Assembly: GCA_963750965.1 (NCBI GenBank)
Contig: CAVVSK010000011.1
Coordinates: forward strand, 62,001-126,000
Reading direction: 5' to 3'
From: CANKHA01 sp963750965
Lineage (GTDB): Bacteria; Pseudomonadota; Alphaproteobacteria; Rhizobiales; Xanthobacteraceae
Length of the DNA: 64,000 nucleotides
Both the position numbers and the translations under genes were made by a program. Positions 61,065-64,000 of this stretch are shown here, in pieces; the first letter of the stretch is position 1, and the number at the start of each line of letters is the position of its first letter. The notes below the pieces were generated by a model, which was given only the letters and a program-made list of their open reading frames with translations, was not told the origin of the DNA and ran no database searches.

Positions 61065-62063
61065 TCACAGCATCGACGGCAGCACGCGGTCGGGCGGCTT
61101 GTGTCCGTCCATGAAGGTCCTGATGTTGATGATGACCTTGTCGCCCATATCGATGCGGCCTTCCAGCGTGGCCGAGCCCATATGCGGCAGGATCACCACC
61201 TTGCCGGCGCGCGCCAGCCTGACAAGCTTCGGATTCACCGCCGGCTCATGCTCGAACACGTCAAGCCCCGCGCCGGCGATCTCGCCGGCTTCGAGCAACT
61301 GTGTCAGCGCTTTCTCGTCGATCACCTCGCCACGCGCTGTGTTGACCAGATAGGCCTCGGGCCGGATCAGCTTCAGGCGCCGTGCCGACAAGAGATGATA
61401 GGTCGCGGGCGTATGCGGGCAATTGACCGAGATGATGTCCATGCGCGCGAGCATCTGGTCGAGGCTTTCCCAATAAGTGGCGTCGAGCTCTTCCTCGATC
61501 TTGGCCGCGACGCGGCGGCGATTGTGATAGTGGATCGACATGCCGAAAGCCTTCGCCCGCCGCGCCACGGCCGTGCCGATGCGCCCCATGCCGATGATGC
61601 CGAGCCGCTTGCCCCAGATGCGGTGGCCGAGCATCCAGGTCGGCGACCAGCCTTGCCATTTTCCGTGCTCGAGGATTTCCAAACCTTCGGCGAGCCGGCG
61701 CGGCACCGCTAGGATCAGCGCCATGGTCATGTCGGCGGTGTCTTCAGTCAGGACACCCGGCGTGTTGGTAACGGTGATCCCGTGCTTGTGCGCGGCCGGT
61801 ACGTCGATATGGTCGACGCCGTTGCCGAAATTGGCGATCAGCTTGAGGCCCTCACCGGCTTGGTCGATCACTTTGGCGTCAATTTCGTCGGTGACGGTCG
61901 GCACCAGGACGTCCGCGCGCTGCGCCGCCTTGACGAGTTCGGCTTGCGTCATCGCGCGGTCGTCGAGATTGAGTTCCACCTCGAACAGCTCGCGCATGCG
62001 CGTTTCGACGCTGTCGGGCAGCTTGCGAGTAACGACGACCAGAGGCTTTTTTCGCTTCGCCAT
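61065..62063 (-). CDS. gyaR: Glyoxylate/hydroxypyruvate reductase, D-2-hydroxyacid dehydrogenase family
   Basis: Reduces glyoxylate or hydroxypyruvate with NAD(P)H. The 332-residue protein has the nucleotide-binding loop LGIIGMGRIGTAVARRAKAFG (about residues 154-174), the substrate Arg in VNTARGEVIDEKAL (about 238-251), the Glu in GLDVFEHEP (about 267-275) and the catalytic His in LPHMGSATLEGR (about 293-304). The N-terminal PLVVVTRKLPDSVETRMRELFEVELN is typical of the GyaR-like branch. It stands alone on the minus strand, convergent with the four-gene operon. The exact substrate is uncertain. Confidence 0.92.
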   Translation of the reverse strand: MAKRKKPLVVVTRKLPDSVETRMRELFEVELNLDDRAMTQAELVKAAQRADVLVPTVTDEIDAKVIDQAGEGLKLIANFGNGVDHIDVPAAHKHGITVTNTPGVLTEDTADMTMALILAVPRRLAEGLEILEHGKWQGWSPTWMLGHRIWGKRLGIIGMGRIGTAVARRAKAFGMSIHYHNRRRVAAKIEEELDATYWESLDQMLARMDIISVNCPHTPATYHLLSARRLKLIRPEAYLVNTARGEVIDEKALTQLLEAGEIAGAGLDVFEHEPAVNPKLVRLARAGKVVILPHMGSATLEGRIDMGDKVIINIRTFMDGHKPPDRVLPSML

Positions 62064-62311
62064 GTTTCGCCGCCATTCAACCGCCGCACCACTCCGGGCC
62101 CAGCAACGCCGCCAGGCAGGCCCTGCGACCGCCGTGCTGCGATGCCGTGCCGTTCAGGGCTCTTTAACCCGCATCGCCGACATTAGGCACGCATTCGGCG
62201 GGTGCGGTTCCTCTCTAGCCAGACGGCTTGGTGAAGACAAGGCACGCCGCCGCGGTGGAAGCGTCTCAACCGTCCGTTTCGGTCAACCCGCACAGCCCGG
62301 ACTTTCTGCTG

Positions 62312-62842
62312 ATGACTTTGTTGCGTGAATGGAAGCGGCTTGCCACCTGCGCTTTCGCTGCTGCCATCCTATGCCTGCTTGCCCCTTCGGCGCGGGGCGC
62401 GGGTGAGATCGCCACCGGTCCGAGCGGATTACCGCTGCCCCGTTTCGTCAGCCTGAAGGCCGACAAGGTCAATGTGCATGTCGGCCCGGCCAAGACCTAT
62501 GACGTGACCTGGATCTACACCCGCGCCGGCCTGCCGGTCGAAATCACCGCCGAGTTCGAGATTTGGCGCCGCATCCGCGACAGCGAAGGCGCCGAGGGCT
62601 GGGTCTATCACTCGCTCCTGTCGGGACGGCGAACGGCCATGGTGCTGGCCAAGGACGAGCTCGTGCCGCTGCGCGATGTCGGCGATCCTGAAGGCAGCGT
62701 CACCGCCCAGCTGCAGGGCGGCGTGGTCGGCACGGTAAAGAAATGCAATGGAACCTGGTGCCGCGTTTCCGGCGAGGGCTTCGACGGCTGGGTAGAGCAG
62801 CAGCGGCTCTGGGGTGTCTATCCGAACGAAAAAATCGACTGA
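62312..62842 (+). CDS. Secreted SH3-domain protein
   Basis: A 176-residue periplasmic protein. I start at the ATG at 62312, which opens a signal sequence (LATCAFAAAILCLLAPSARGAG); a GTG at 62228 would add 28 residues in front of it. Two bacterial SH3-like modules follow: ADKVNVHVGPAKTYDVTWIYTRAGLPVEITAEFEIWRRIRDSEGAEGWVYHSLLSG and a second, TAQLQGGVVGTVKKCNGTWCRVSGEGFDGWVEQQRLWGVYPNE. The W-R(V/I)-x-D/G-GW pattern is the family signature. Such proteins bind peptidoglycan or other envelope components. The final WGVYPNE motif is common in rhizobial homologues. Confidence 0.88.
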   Translation: MTLLREWKRLATCAFAAAILCLLAPSARGAGEIATGPSGLPLPRFVSLKADKVNVHVGPAKTYDVTWIYTRAGLPVEITAEFEIWRRIRDSEGAEGWVYHSLLSGRRTAMVLAKDELVPLRDVGDPEGSVTAQLQGGVVGTVKKCNGTWCRVSGEGFDGWVEQQRLWGVYPNEKID

Positions 62843-62850
62843 TTTTTGGC

Positions 62851-62880
62851 CAAAACAAAAGGGCCGGGACAAGCCCGGCC
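62851..62880 (-). terminator. Terminator of irr
   Basis: GGCCGGG pairs with CCCGGCC over ACAAG, and on the minus strand CTTTTGTTTTGG follows. It lies 24 bp after the irr stop and beside the convergent SH3 gene. Confidence 0.8.
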
Positions 62881-62903
62881 ATTATCCCATCTTGTCATCG
62901 AGA

Positions 62904-63386
62904 CTAAGTCTGCTTGCGCCGCAGCCGCACCACTACGTCCACGCGCGCCACTTCGTAGCCTTCGGGCGGCGTAGGTGTCCTGCCGACCACTACATCGGAT
63001 TCCGGAATATCAAGCACCGCGTTGTCGTCTTCGATAAAGAAATGATGGTGCGTAGAGATATTCGTGTCGAAATAGCTTTTCGCGCCGTCCACCGCGATCT
63101 GGCGCAGCAAGCCCACGTCGGTGAATTGATGCAGCGTGTTGTAGACGGTCGCGAGCGACACCGGCACTTTCGCGCGCGTCGCTTCCTCATAGAGCATTTC
63201 AGCAGTGAGATGACGGTCGCCTTTGCCGAACAGGATCCAGCCGAGCGCCATGCGCTGACGGGTGGGACGCAACCCGACCTGCCGCAGCAACGCCTTCACG
63301 TCATGCCAGGGACAGCCGTTCAGGTCAGCAGGTGGCGCCACTAAGGCTCGCGGCTTTTCCGGTAAGTCCGGTGCCGTGAAAGTCAT
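62904..63386 (-). CDS. irr: Iron response regulator Irr (Fur family)
   Basis: A Fur-type repressor that controls iron and heme genes and responds to heme rather than free iron. The 160-residue protein (start ATG at 63386; an in-frame ATG at 63404 is also possible) contains the N-terminal heme regulatory motif NGCPWHD (Cys25), LRPTRQRMALGWILFGKGDRHLTAEMLYEEA (helix-turn-helix entry), VPVSLATVYNTLHQFTDVGLLRQI (recognition helix) and the second heme-binding segment STHHHFFIEDDNAVLDI (His113-115). Heme binding leads to its degradation in Bradyrhizobium japonicum. It is divergent from fabA, as in relatives. A strong terminator follows. Confidence 0.93.
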   Translation of the reverse strand: MTFTAPDLPEKPRALVAPPADLNGCPWHDVKALLRQVGLRPTRQRMALGWILFGKGDRHLTAEMLYEEATRAKVPVSLATVYNTLHQFTDVGLLRQIAVDGAKSYFDTNISTHHHFFIEDDNAVLDIPESDVVVGRTPTPPEGYEVARVDVVVRLRRKQT

Positions 63387-63437
63387 TGTCCGCAACTGCG
63401 TCATGGATACCGCCGGCTCAGAGGAACGCAAGCCGCT

Positions 63438-63457
63438 CTAAATCATTGCGATTAAAG
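63438..63457. promoter_or_regulatory. Possible Irr/Fur-type box in the irr-fabA promoter region
   Basis: CTAAATC and GATTAAAG form an imperfect inverted repeat around ATTGC, about 55 bp upstream of irr. Its AT-rich half-sites resemble the iron-control element of rhizobia only partly. The rest of 63458-63617 holds no gene. Confidence 0.3.
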
Positions 63458-63617
63458 CCCACGGTATGTGGTTGGCGGACCTAATGCAACTGTTTCGCAA
63501 CAGGAATTTCGCTTTTTAAGGGCTCAAAACTAGCGGCCCAGAGCCGACTTTAATCCATTAAATCCGTATGTTAGGAAGACCATCGGCAAGCCGACCGCGA
63601 CAGAGCACAGGGCAGGG

Positions 63618-64000
63618 ATGCAAAATCAGCGCACAAGTTTTGGCTACGAGGAGCTCCTCGCGTGCGGCCGCGGTGATCTGTTCCCCAACGGGCCGCAATT
63701 GCCGTTACCGCCCATGCTGATGTTCGACCGGATTTCCGAGATCGCGGATACCGGCGGCGCCCATGGCAAGGGACTGATCCGCGCGGAGCTCGATGTAAAG
63801 CCGGACCTCTGGTTCTTTCCTTGCCATTTCAAAGGCGACCCGGTGATGCCGGGCTGCCTCGGACTCGACGCGTTGTGGCAGCTCGTTGGTTTTTTTCTCG
63901 GCTGGCTCGGCGCGCCCGGCAAAGGCCGCGCTCTCGGTCTGGGCGAACTGAAATTTTCCGGCCAGGTACTGCCGAGCATGAAAAAAGTGGTCTATGGCAT
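63618..64000 (+). CDS. fabA: 3-hydroxydecanoyl-ACP dehydratase/isomerase, truncated by window edge
   Basis: Catalyses dehydration and trans-2 to cis-3 isomerisation of the C10 acyl chain, the branch point to unsaturated fatty acids. The first 127 codons are present. The catalytic motif WFFPCHFKGDPVMPGCLGLDALWQL places His70 and Asp84 at the same numbers as in the E. coli enzyme. The start ATG at 63618 follows GGGCAGGG at short distance, and the N-terminus QNQRTSFGYEELLACGRGDLF is typical. fabB and fabI often follow in this group, but they would lie beyond the window. Confidence 0.93.
   Translation, partial: MQNQRTSFGYEELLACGRGDLFPNGPQLPLPPMLMFDRISEIADTGGAHGKGLIRAELDVKPDLWFFPCHFKGDPVMPGCLGLDALWQLVGFFLGWLGAPGKGRALGLGELKFSGQVLPSMKKVVYG

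Noticed and set aside
1..64000. Search for tRNA, rRNA, CRISPR, transposase or prophage
   Set aside because: I found no sequence that supports any of these in this window.

Overview
The window is GC-rich and densely coded, and is best explained as chromosome of an alphaproteobacterium of the order Hyphomicrobiales, close to Bradyrhizobium, Rhodopseudomonas or Pseudolabrys. The clues are an Irr-type Fur protein with a GCPWH heme motif beside fabA, a Porin_2-type porin starting ADLPVKKA, AapJ-like and Bug/TctC binding proteins, DUF6165, and three kinds of dispersed palindromic repeat typical of that group. This placement is an inference. I see no phage, transposase, CRISPR array, rRNA or tRNA.

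Layout. 1-5.9 kb: a 3'-truncated gamma-glutamyltransferase, an orphan terminator that suggests a small RNA, a secreted protein, a YqaA/DedA-like membrane protein, HisE, a binding protein with a C-terminal frameshift, and a D,D-carboxypeptidase. 6-11.4 kb: fadD, a DUF924 gene and a complete tripartite tricarboxylate transporter (tctCBA). 11.6-17.3 kb: a GNAT-like protein, a CAP lipoprotein, an MHYT-PAS-chemotaxis receptor, and a phosphate transporter with its DUF47 partner. 17.4-21.4 kb: a small catabolic cluster (TctC, amidohydrolase, class II aldolase) divergent from a ferredoxin-type reductase.

21.5-36.3 kb, minus strand: assimilation of sulfur and nitrogen. The order of transcription is cysJ, cysI, then nrtA-nrtB-nrtD-nirA, an Fe-S/flavin reductase, nasA and cysG. 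Together these import nitrate, reduce it through nitrite to ammonia, reduce sulfite to sulfide, and make the siroheme both reductases need. CysJ, NirA and the Fe-S/flavin protein share a short N-terminal motif that may be a common docking or oligomerisation tag. A sigma-54-like element and a palindrome lie upstream of nrtA.

36.5-45.7 kb: a complete tripartite RND efflux operon (NodT-type outer membrane protein, adaptor, two pump subunits as in MdtABC). 45.7-52.8 kb, minus strand: an asymmetric bicupin, a TPR-glycosyltransferase with DUF6165, an EutA-like chaperone ATPase with a very His-rich tail and no eutBC nearby, and a porin. 53.3-61 kb: orphan binding proteins (LivK-, AapJ- and NMT1-like), an HtrA-like protein that has lost two catalytic residues, a MoeB/ThiF protein without the usual zinc cysteines, and an undescribed four-gene operon (two small membrane proteins, a secreted beta-sandwich protein, a binding protein). 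61-64 kb: glyoxylate reductase, an SH3-domain protein, irr, and the start of fabA.

The best candidates for something new are the 58.7-61.0 kb operon, the shared N-terminal tag plus Fe-S/flavin reductase of the nitrate cluster, the His-tailed EutA, and the HtrA-like pseudoprotease.
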